From the NCBI GenBank assembly GCA_026874595.1, contig CM049317.1:24952401-25016400 (forward strand): a DNA stretch of 64,000 nt, given 5' to 3'. This DNA is from Sipunculus nudus. Lineage: Eukaryota > Annelida > Sipuncula > Golfingiida > Sipunculidae. The notes beneath the pieces are model-generated. The model saw only the letters and a program-made list of their open reading frames with translations, searched no databases and was not told the origin of the DNA. A program made the position numbers and the translations under genes. Every line of letters begins with the position of its first letter. Positions within the stretch are counted from its first letter, which is position 1. Shown one piece after another: positions 38,421 to 47,765 of this stretch.

Positions 38421-38934
38421 ACCATTGATTAGCACAATTACACATTGAATATCCAAAATTTTCTAGCTTGAAACAGTACTGATGTACTGAAATGAAAATC
38501 CAAATTTGTCATATATGTTTTAAAACATTGGTAATTTACCTAATTGAGGAGTTCCGTGCAATTTCCTTTGAACTACCCGCCCCTCCGTGGGCCGACGTGC
38601 TTTGAGCGATAAAATGTGAATTTCAAGCGCGAGTTTATATAAACAGGTTTAAATAATGCCAGTTTAAACAAAATTAAAACATTTCTAGCATAAATAGGAT
38701 GTAAGACTCCCCGTTTGTTTTATTGCTTTTCATCCCTGGAACGGTCTCTCCTGCCGCGTCTGCTTCCTGGCAGCGGTGACGCTGCTACGGTCCTCAGACA
38801 ATCAGATATATTTTTACATTCTCAACGAGCACGTGATATGGTCATTTGTGTTTTATGTTCAGAAGGCCTCATGAGATAAACTGCAGTCATACGGTCACAG
38901 TGAAAATGCAGTGCCGACTGACGGTTCAGTTGTT

Positions 38935-39038
38935 GGGGGGGGGGGGGGGGCTCTTTTGAAGCGTGCTCGAGATCATGCTATATAAAGGCATATTAGAACG
39001 ATTCTTTCTAGCAAGTATCACAAAATAAGACAAACCAG
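38935..39038. repeat. G-run plus ~88-bp direct repeat, copy 1
   Basis: A run of 16 G (38935-38950) is followed by CTCTTTTGAAGCGTGCTCGA, a TATA-like TATATAAAGG (38979-38988), ATTAGAACGATTC and GACAAACCAG. The sequence is repeated 329 bp downstream with three or four substitutions. Confidence 0.85.
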
Positions 39039-39266
39039 TAGTAGGGGAACAATTTATTACACGGTGATCATTGGTCAGGAGTGGCGTAATGTTAAGCCAA
39101 TAACAAAAACGGTTAAAATATGATCAAGGCACTACATAACGGAAGTTAAATCTGTAAACAAATTTAACTTAGTTTTGTCAATTGTTCTGTCACCGAGACT
39201 GCCTATAATTACCGATTTCTGAGGAATTTAGCGCAAGTACCTGATTTCACTCTCGTGGACGACGTT

Positions 39267-39367
39267 GGGGGGGGGGGGGCTCTTTTGAAGCGTGCTCGAG
39301 ATCACGCCATATAAAGGCATATTAGAACGATTCTTCCTAGCAAGTATCACAAAAAAAGACAAACCAG
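39267..39367. repeat. G-run plus ~88-bp direct repeat, copy 2
   Basis: A run of 13 G is followed by the same sequence as copy 1. It ends with GACAAACCAG exactly where the 77-bp satellite stub begins. Both copies are preceded by GTTG. Confidence 0.85.
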
Positions 39368-39368
39368 G

Positions 39369-39408
39369 TTATAGCACGTATTAATAATGACAAACAATTA
39401 CTGGAGTA
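39369..39408. repeat. 40-bp stub of the 77-bp satellite
   Basis: TATAGCACGTATTAATAATG followed by ACAAACAATTACTGGAGTA matches the 77-bp unit variant seen near 42600. It lies between two foreign blocks and ends at the TA used by the transposon. Satellite resumes in register at 41785 with TATTTCATG. Confidence 0.93.
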
Positions 39409-40008
39409 GGGTAGGGCAGGACAAGACGCCCACCTTAAGCGGAAACGTTTCCTGCTGGTTCTGAAACATCTTTAAATCATATTTTTTATGGTCAAACGTT
39501 CAGATATATTCGACAAATAAATTCTGATGGGAATTTTGGCACAATTCAGAATACTTTCGACGAAATCCGGAAAATACATATCTTCTGACCATGGGCGTTT
39601 TACACCAGACTTGGGCCGATATGCCCATGGGTGGGCATGTTACCCGGCTCTCTTCATTCATTCTCGAGTTTCCATTTATAGATAATCACAGTGTAAAAAC
39701 TTATTTGCCTAAAGTACTATATTTAAGGGAAGATTACAGCCCAACTTCGAATCGAATGTTTTTTTTTATGCTTAAATACTAGAAAATGGGTTACACTTTA
39801 TTTGATTAACAATTCGTGGAAAATTATACAAATTCACAAAGCCACATTCACTACAGGTAACTCACAAAGTAACACTTCGAACAAGGAATATAATCAGAAG
39901 CAATATTTTTCCTATTCTTTCACTCTGTCAGTCCAGTTTTGCTTTATACAAAAGTTTCCCAGCAAAAACACCCCAAAAAACATTACTTCCCATTCAGCTA
40001 CCTGTTAG

Positions 40009-40074
40009 GACCTTGTTATGGTTCTGTGTGTGAGTAAGCATGGTCCACGTGTTTTTGTTTACCATAACAAGGTC
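40009..40074. repeat. Perfect 14-bp inverted repeat, 38-bp loop
   Basis: GACCTTGTTATGGT (40009-40022) pairs with ACCATAACAAGGTC (40061-40074). It lies inside the pogo-like element. No ORF or terminator role is evident. Confidence 0.85.
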
Positions 40075-40175
40075 GCGTAACCAGAGTTCCCATTTTGTGC
40101 ATCCGAACTCAAACAAAGTCAAGTTCAAACTAGTCCATACGTGGACCGTCATGTTCTCTGATTTATCTCTGTTGG

Positions 40176-40439
40176 ATGGACATTACGCTCCTGGATGGAC
40201 ATTACGAATGTAAATTCATTGTAGAACCTATCGCAACAGTTTTTACGATATGTCCACGGGCCTCAGCTGAAATGACACGCACCATGTGCCCCATGTATCG
40301 GGTCCCTGATCCACTGCAACAAGCGATGTTTCAGTCAGCGGGGACATGTACTAATTTTTTCCAGTGTCACTCAGGGCATCTCCTGATTGACAGGTATTGT
40401 GGCCCGGGCGATACACGGGGTCCCTCTCGCTATGTTTAG
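40176..40439 (+). pseudogene. Possible captured chitin-binding (peritrophin-A/CBM14) fragment
   Basis: The frame contains C-PMYRVPDPLQQAMFQSAGT-C, then C-x5-C as CTNFFQC, and C-x10-C up to RYCGPG. The spacing C-x19-C-x5-C-x10-C, together with an aromatic pair before the third Cys and a Gly after it, fits the first four cysteines of a peritrophin-A (CBM14) chitin-binding domain. The last two cysteines are absent, and the frame ends 13 codons later. It lies inside the pogo-like element on the opposite strand to the transposase remnant, so a host exon picked up by the transposon is one reading. A chance match in an 87-codon frame is the other. Confidence 0.35.
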
Positions 40440-40586
40440 GTTGGCGCCTGCTAGTGATCGCGCTAGGTCCACTCTAGTAAGCCAACACTTTTAGGGCAAT
40501 ATTTTGGCAGGTACCAATTGATTTCAAAGAGAAGACGCTATTTTTCGTGCATATTCAACATGCTTTATAGGTGATTATAGCCCCCT

Positions 40587-40817
40587 TTAATTAGATAAAA
40601 ACCAAGGCTGAGCATCAGGTGACTGGCAAATCCAAATACATTCCTTCTTAGAATCTAAGCTGGACGCTGCTAAGCACTTTTTAGTGTTTCGGGAGACGCC
40701 AAAGTCTCTGGGGGCCACCTTTTCACTTACTCCTTCGGCAACAGCTTTAACAGCCATTCGTAATGCATCCTGCCCATAGACACCTCGCGTGGATTTCAAA
40801 GTATACGTCTGAGCCAT
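40587..40817 (-). pseudogene. Truncated pogo-type transposase N-terminus (psq-like helix-turn-helix)
   Basis: From the second ATG (40817) the frame reads MAQTYTLKSTRGVYGQDALR, then VKAVAEGVSEKVAPRDFGVS. This has the family pattern K-T-x-R-G-x-Y ... A-x-x-x-V-x-x-G ... A-x-x-F-G-V-x-R of the psq/CENP-B-type DNA-binding helix-turn-helix in pogo and Tigger transposases. After FGVSRNT the similarity ends (KKCLAASS...) and the frame stops, so the CENP-B box and DDE domain are missing. An ATG 45 bases further upstream (40862) is in frame but adds residues untypical of the family. The predicted role in an intact element would be binding the terminal repeats. Confidence 0.7.
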
Positions 40818-40862
40818 CCTAAAAAGCGAGAGAGCATTTAATAAATCTCTCTCCCACCACAT

Positions 40863-40919
<57 letters not shown>

Positions 40920-41160
40920 CCTGTGTTATAAGACTATCCACGGGTCTGGCCAGAAGTGGTCTTAATTCACAGGCGCTCTTATTGCACAGGTTACACTATA
41001 TAAATATATATATATATATATAATATGTTTGGGGTATATATATACATGTATATTTATTAGTTTATATATATATGTATATATATATTTTTTTATTTATATA
41101 TATACATATATATTTATTTATATGAATTTATATAATAATATCTATATATATATATATGTA
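40863..41160. repeat. TA dinucleotide microsatellites
   Basis: An almost pure (TA)n run spans about 40863-40914. After a ~70-bp unique spacer, a degenerate TATA/TGTATA region spans 40995-41160. Both lie inside the pogo-like element. Confidence 0.95.
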
Positions 41161-41784
41161 TATGCAGGTATATCATATCAAAGTATAACATAATAAATCA
41201 GCAATATATCTGACAAATAGGCCTAATATTCACCACAATTTATATTGCATTCGAATATCAAGTGAACCCAGATTTGGCATTATATATGTACATCCTCGTT
41301 TCAATTTAAAATACAATTTATTTTTGGCAAAAAATCAAACTCCCCACTTATTATTGCTTTAAAAGGGGGTAACACGTCCAGTGGGCATCTCGCCTCAACA
41401 ACCACGTGGGGTTTTTGCCACAAATCACGTGATTTAATTTGATCGGTGCATTGCTGCCACTTCTGAAATCTTCATTCTGAACAGTCCATTTTAATCATTT
41501 CAAGGTTTTATGTATCATTTATTTCAGTCTTATCGTTAGTAGATGCTTTAGGTATACCCCAGATCACATTTACAAATCCACCTATGTTGTAAGCAATACA
41601 ACATATACCTTTTCCATGACACCAAACCCCGAGCAGCTGCCCTGTCGTTCGCCTCAAGTTCTCAAAACATCTACCAGATGGCTTGAAACAAAGTGAACGC
41701 TTGGTGGCGCCAGTATAATGGCACATAAATAGTAAAAGGGGGTGGGCATTTTACCCCGGGGCTGCGTCTTGCCCTGCTCTACCC

Positions 41785-44700
41785 TATTTCATGCCCGAAG
41801 GGTTAAGGTAACCCGTATCCCGGATATAGCATATATGAATAGTTACAAACACTTACTGGAGTATATCATGCCCGAAGGGGTAAGGAAACCCGTATCCCGG
41901 ATATAGCATATATGAATAATGACAAACATCTACTGGAGTATATCATGCCCGAAGGGTTAAGGAAACCCGTATCCCGGATATAGCATATATGAATAGTTAC
42001 AAACACTTGTTGGAGTATTTTATTCCCGAAGGGATTGAGTAACCGCGTATACCGGATATAGCATATATCTATAGTGACAAACACTTACTGGAGTATTTCA
42101 TGCCGGGAGGGTTAGGGTAACCACTATCCCGGATATAACATATATTGATAGTGACAAAACCTTACGGGAGTATTTCATGCCTGAAGGGTTAGGGTAACCC
42201 GTATCCTGGATATAGCAGATATTAATAGTGACACACACAGGAGTATTTCATGCCCGAAGGGTTAGGGTAACCCGCATCACGGATACAGCATATATCAATA
42301 GGGACAACAACTTACTAGATTATTTCATGCCGAAGGGTTAGGGTAACCCGTATCCCGGATATAGCACATATCAATATGGACAACAACCTAGTGGATTATT
42401 TCATGCCCGAAGTGTTAGGGTAACCCGTATCCCGGATATAGCACATATTAATAATGGCAAACATCGATACTGGGGTATTTTATGCCCGAAGCGTTAGGAT
42501 AACCCGTATCCCCGATATAGTATAAATCAATAGGGACAAAAAATTACTTGATTATTTCATGCCCGAAGGGTTAGGGTAACCCGTATCCCGGGTATAGCAC
42601 GTATCAATAATGACAAACAATTACTGGAGTATTTCATGCCCGAAGGGTTAGGGTGACCCGTATCCCGGATATAGCACGTATTAATAATGACAAACATTTA
42701 CTGGAGTATTTCATGCCCGGAGGGTTAAGGTAACCCGTATCCCGGATATAGCATATATTAATATAACAAACACTTACAGGAGTATATTATTCCCGAAGGG
42801 TTTGGGTAACCCGTATCCCGGATATAGCATAAATCAATAGTGACAAACACTTACTCGAGTATTTCATGCCCGAAGGGTTAGGGTAACCCCTATCCTGGAT
42901 ATAGCATATATTGAAGGTGACAAACACTTACGGGAGTATTTCATGCTCGAAGGGTTTAGGGTAACCCGTATCCTGGATATAGCATATATTAATAGTGACA
43001 CACACTTACAGGAGTATTTCATGCCCAAAGGGTTAGGGTAACCCGCATCCCGGATACAGCATATATCAGTAGGGACAACAACTTACTGGATTATTTCATG
43101 CCCGAAGGGTTAGGGTAACCCGAATCCCGGATATAGCAAATATCAATAGGGACAACAACTTACTGGATTATTTCATGCCCGAAGGGTTAGGGTAACCCGT
43201 ATCCCGGATATAGCACATATTAATAATGGCAAACATCTACTGGGGTAATTCATGCCCGAAGCGTTAGGGTAAACCGTATCCCCGATATAGCATTAAACCC
43301 GTATCCCGGGTATAGCACGTATGAATAATGACAGACAATTACTGGAGTATTTCATGCCCGAAGGGTTAGGGTAACCCGTATCCTGGATATAGCATATATT
43401 AATAGTGACACACACTTACTGGAGTATTTCATGCCCGAAGGGTTAGGGTAACCCGCATCCCGGATACGGCATATATTAATAATGACAAACACTTACAAGA
43501 GTATTTCATGCCCGAAGGGTTAGGGGTAACCCATATCCCGGATATAGCACATATTAATAATGGGAAACATCGATACTGGGGTATTTCATGCCCGAAGCGT
43601 TAGGGTAACCCGTATCCCCGATATAGTATAAATCAATAGGGACAATAAATTACTTGAATATTTCATGCCCGAAGGGTTAGGGTAACCCGTATCCCGGGTA
43701 TAGCACGTATCAATAATGACAAACAATTACTGGAGTATTTCATGCCCGAAGGGTTAGGGTGACCCGTATCCCGGATATAGCACGTATTAATAATGACAAA
43801 CATTTACTGGAGTATTTCATGCCCGGAGGGTTAAGGTAACCCGTATCCCGGATATAGCATATATTAATATAACAAACACTTACAGGAGTATATTATTCCC
43901 GAAAGGTTTGGGTAACCCGTATCCCGGATACAGCATATATCAATAGTGACAAACACTTACTGTAGTATTTCATGCCCGAAGGGTTAGGGTAACCCCTATC
44001 CCGGATATAGCATATATTGATAGTGACAAACACTTACGGGAGTATTTCATGCTCGAAGGGTTTAGGGTAACCCGTATCCTGGATATAGCATATATTAATA
44101 GTGACACACTTACAGGAGTATTTCTTGCCCGAGATTTAGTGTAACCCGTATCCCGGATATAGCATATATTAATAGCGACAAACATTCGAGCTTTTCACGC
44201 TGCGTGGGTTACGGTAACCTGTGTCACGGATATAGCATATATGAATAGTCACAAACACTAACTGGAGTATTTCATACCCGCTGGGTAACGTAGACCCGTT
44301 TACTGCATATAGCGTATATTAATAGTGAAAAATACTCACAGGAGTATTTCATGCCCGAGGGGTTAGGGTAACCCTTATCCTGGATACAGCATATATTAAT
44401 AGCGACAAACATTCGAGCTTTTCACGCCGCGTGGGTTACGGTAACCTGTGTCACGGATATAGCATATATGAATAGTCACAAACACTAACTGGAGTATTAC
44501 ATACCCGCTGGGTAACGTAGACTCGTTTACTGCGTATAGCATATATGAATAGTCACAAACACTTACTGGAGCATTTCATACCCGATGGGTTACGTTAACC
44601 CGTATCCTGGACATAGCGTATATTAATAGTGACAAATACTTACAGGAGGATTTCATGCCCGAAGGGTCAGGGTTACCCGTATCCCTGATATAGCATACAT

Positions 44701-45340
44701 AATAGTGACAAACACTTACCGGAGTATTTCATGTCCGAAGGGTTAGGGTTACCCGTATACCGGATATAGCCTATATTAAAACTGACAAACACTTACTTGA
44801 GTATTTCATGCCCGAAGGGTTGGCGTAACCCGTATCCCGGATATAGCATATATTAATAGTGACACACACTTACTGGAGTATTTCATGCCCGAAGGGTTAG
44901 GGTAACCCGCATCCCGGATAAAGCATATATTAATAATGACAAACACTTACAAGAGTATTTTATTCCCAAAGGGTTTGGGTAACCCGTAACCCGGCAAATA
45001 GCATATATCAATAGTGACAAAGACTTACTTGAGTATTTCATGCCCGAAGGGTTAGGGTAACCCCTATCCCGGATATAGCATATATTGATAGTGACAAACA
45101 CTTACAGGGTAACCCGTATCCCCGATATAGCATAAAACCCGTATCCCGGGTATAGCACGTATCAATAATGACAAACACTTACTGGAGCATTTCAAGCCTG
45201 AAGGGTTAGGGTAACCCGTATCCCGGATATAGCATATATTAATAGTCACAAACACTTACTGGAGTATGTCATGCCCGAAGGGTTAGGGTTACCCGTATAC
45301 CGGATATAGCATATATTAAAACTGACAAACACTTACTTGA
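41785..45340. repeat. 77-bp satellite, right block
   Basis: Continuation of the 77-bp array, in register with the stub before the transposon. Internal duplications: the marker GGGTGACCCG recurs at 42651 and 43757 (offset 1106), and a diverged unit with CATTCGAGCTTTTCACG recurs near 44185 and 44411 (offset 226, about three units). Units toward 44.2-44.7 kb are the most diverged. The block stops at ~45340 (CACTTACTTGATTTCATAAA). The short minus-strand frames here arise because two of the three frames of a 77-bp unit lack stops. Confidence 0.96.
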
Positions 45341-46825
45341 TTTCATAAAATGTTAAATTTTAACAATAACATCCGAAAATATTTCGGTTTATAATATACA
45401 TGAAATAACTGATTTTTAAAATTCTATTATTAAATTTATTCACGACAGCATTCAGGAATACAATTTCAAAGTATTTGCACTCGCATTTACATACTTTGGA
45501 AGTGGTTTTGTTAGCGGGGTTTTAATTTTCGCCTTTTTAGCGGCAGGTACATTTGCGCTAAAATCAGAACACGCGTAAATTCCATGCGATGGTTCGGCAA
45601 ATTACACCGTTCTCGCCTGATACACAGTCATGTGGGCCTAGTAATCCCGCCATCGAGTTCGCTTTAGTTGAGGTTTCTTTAACCAGATTGTTAAAGAAGT
45701 CATATTGTCGTAAGACTTCCTAGCAAGTGATTTCTCGAGAAAGACCTCTTTCCTTTATAGTGATTCGTAGAAACAATTTTGAAACAATAAGGAGCTTTTT
45801 AAGACACCCATAGCCTTCCCATATAGCTTTGAAGTACGGCTGAGCTGAGAAAGACCAGCGACTGTTGTCAGTTCTGTTTGTTGTCCTGACATATACTTGG
45901 CTGCTTCTGGTTAGTATTATTGTAGATAATTTGTTAGGTGGGATGTAGGTTACTTCATAAACCTACCTGTTATTAATATCTTAATTTTTGAAACACCATT
46001 TATTACCTTACGGATTTGCGGGAAAATCCTAAATGCGCCAATGCCATGAAATGACAAATGCGCGATAATACAGATACGGCAAATTAACCACTTCCACAGT
46101 CATATCTTTTTCCTTGTATTTGTGTTTGTATTTATTTTCATACTTGAAATATTGTTTTTTTTTATTCATAATCAATACAATTATATAGTCTTTACTAATT
46201 GCTTTTTTTTTCTTCAGTTTCAGTCCTACGATATTGTGGATCTTTTCGGCTATACCAATTTCACTATTTTTATTAATGATCATAAGTACCCTGTTTTAAG
46301 GCTGTCATTAAAAAAAATGTGTGTTCACTTATGAATACTGTCACACCACTGTCCATAATCTAAACATAGCACGACACTTATGACAATTTTTAACATTATA
46401 CACATTATAATGAGAACACATCTGCTTTCTTTATTTTATGTTATTTGCATAACTTTCCATTTTTTAACACGTATCAGGCCAAAAAAGTAATCCAGCTATG
46501 TAACTAATACAGGTGTTAAAAATAACCTAATGATCAAAACAGGGAGCAATTATACAAGGAGGAAACTGGAGTTGGCATTGTTTAATTTTATTAATTGAAG
46601 TCAACGTTAAGGAACCAGTAATATACATTCTGATTTTTTAGCCAGTATCATGTACCATCTGCTACAGACAGGAGGCTTAATTCCATTGGTCAAACATATT
46701 CGCATCTTCAATTAGCACTTGTCGGAGTAAAATTTTATATTTTGCACATATTTTTATATTTTTTTTAAATTTTGTAATAAATATTAATCAACAAATTAAA
46801 CACCCGGTTCAGACCTGGATATTTA
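45341..46825. other. AT-rich unique DNA with a possible old inverted-end element
   Basis: No gene recognised. Near 45497 the plus strand reads TTTGGAAGTGGTTTTG, and near 46098 the minus strand reads TGTGGAAGTGGTTAATTTG. Both are followed by GCG-rich words such as ATTTGCGC and ACACGCG or GCGCATTTG. This could be the eroded ends of a ~600-bp element. Open frames at 46029-46334 are low-complexity Lys/Ile/Phe-rich shadows. Confidence 0.35.
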
Positions 46826-47063
46826 TTAAATTAGACTCTTTATTTTAAAACAATTATTTTTAATCATTTGTTTAATTCGACATTTCTGGCCACAATTACT
46901 ACTACTGCAGGGGGTGGACAGATAGGTCCAGCTGGAACCACACGAGAGCTGCCTGGCTGTATTGAGGCCATGCTTCAAGCAAGCATAATTGGCCTGAAAG
47001 GTCCATAAGGGGATATACACATTGCTTTCAGTATAGCCTTGGTGTGACAAGGTCTCATTACAA
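46826..47063 (-). CDS. Possible 3'-terminal exon of a Cys-rich protein
   Basis: On the minus strand an acceptor-like TTTTATTACAG is followed at 47063 by an open frame to a TAA at 46826-46828. The protein begins CNETLSHQGY and continues WTFQANYACLKHG, QLSCGSSW, TPCSSSNCGQKC and a basic tail. There are six closely placed cysteines before the tail (a seventh follows in it), which suggests a disulfide-rich extracellular segment, but I recognise no family. An AATAAA signal overlaps the stop (minus strand of 46822-46827). The sequence is locally less AT-rich than its surroundings, which favours an exon. Upstream exons were not found in this window. Confidence 0.35.
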
Positions 47064-47066
47064 CTG

Positions 47067-47765
47067 TAATAAAAGCTACAATTTATGGTGAATTCCTTTC
47101 CTTTTTTACAAAGTAGTAGCTGACAACCTTACGTGTGCATGATATGCTATTAAATTTACTGTGCTTACAGCGAAAAACGGGCCATGACCACATTTGGGCA
47201 TAATTTGTGGTTTAAATATAATTTTATATTTATATGAATAATTTATTATTTTAAATATTCATACCTCATTTACAATTCAATCTTGATTCATTGTAGTTTA
47301 TCCCTGATTACAACAGCAATTTTTTGGTTCAGTGGGAAAATATACTTTTGGATTTATTAAAGGTGCATTTCTTCAGCCCATATCTTCAACTTATACGCAA
47401 TACTGACCCTGTTTTTGTGTGTTCATAGGAAATGTACGAAGCAATATCCATTTATCTACGATCAACCTCACAACAGTGGTTCTGATTTTAGGGAGTCTTG
47501 AGGCGTAACAATGGGTTCTCAATGGAAAACGGAGGGGTTTCCTTAATATCTAAAAGGAAGAAAGTCAGAGTAACCGAATTATGGTATGCTAGTAGATTTT
47601 TGGAAAATCTAACTGTATACCTAATTTCAGATTTGAAGGTCCAACGGTTTAAAATGTGCCTGTTTGATGGACGGGCAGTTGCACATTTGAAGGACAAAGG
47701 ATCACGACTGTACCCGAGATGACTCATCAGCTCAGCCAATGACACCTGTCAAAGAGTTCTCTGTC
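47067..47765. other. Unique DNA between the candidate exon and the satellite
   Basis: Overlapping open frames on both strands at 47488-47745 show no recognisable motif and are not supported as genes. Possible acceptor-like tract TGTGTTCATAG near 47430 on the plus strand. Otherwise AT-rich. Confidence 0.35.

Larger units (their letters stand above)
36798..39368. other. ~2.57-kb block of foreign DNA splitting the 77-bp satellite
   Basis: The left junction is TTAA followed by CCCTTTACTGTTCAG. TTAA plus CCC is the pattern of piggyBac-type insertions. However, the right side shows no matching GGG-TTAA end, and satellite resumes only at 39369 with a different part of the unit. I therefore call the left end only a possible piggyBac-like terminus. 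Inside are a degenerate ~350-bp repeat (37340-38420), a GC-richer stretch near 38570-38770, and a pair of ~100-bp direct repeats. No transposase frame is visible. Confidence 0.6.
39409..41784 (-). mobile_element. Complete pogo/Tigger-like DNA transposon copy (2376 bp)
   Basis: The ends are inverted repeats: 39409-39429 begins GGGTAGGGCAGGACAAG, and the reverse complement of 41764-41784 begins GGGTAGAGCAGGGCAAG, matching 19 of 21 bases. The flanks are TA on both sides, and the satellite unit ACTGGAG-TA-TTTCATG is cleanly interrupted there, so the target duplication is TA, as in the Tc1/mariner/pogo group. Just inside both ends is GGGTGGGCAT(G/T)TTACCC (near 39630 and 41738), a possible transposase-binding direct repeat. 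Only an N-terminal helix-turn-helix of a pogo-type transposase remains (40587-40817). No DDE catalytic domain is visible, so the copy is non-autonomous. The rest is AT microsatellite and unrecognised DNA. Confidence 0.88.

Noticed and set aside
41866-45255. Minus-strand frames with YIRDTGYPNPSGMKYS phrases
   Set aside because: They are translations of the 77-bp satellite in rotating frames.
33290-45340. True telomere or CRISPR array
   Set aside because: TTAGGG occurs only once or so per 77-bp unit and not as a tandem hexamer run. There are no unique spacers between short repeats.
46029-46334. Overlapping Lys/Ile-rich and Phe-rich frames on the two strands
   Set aside because: Low-complexity AT-rich shadows without motif or splice support.
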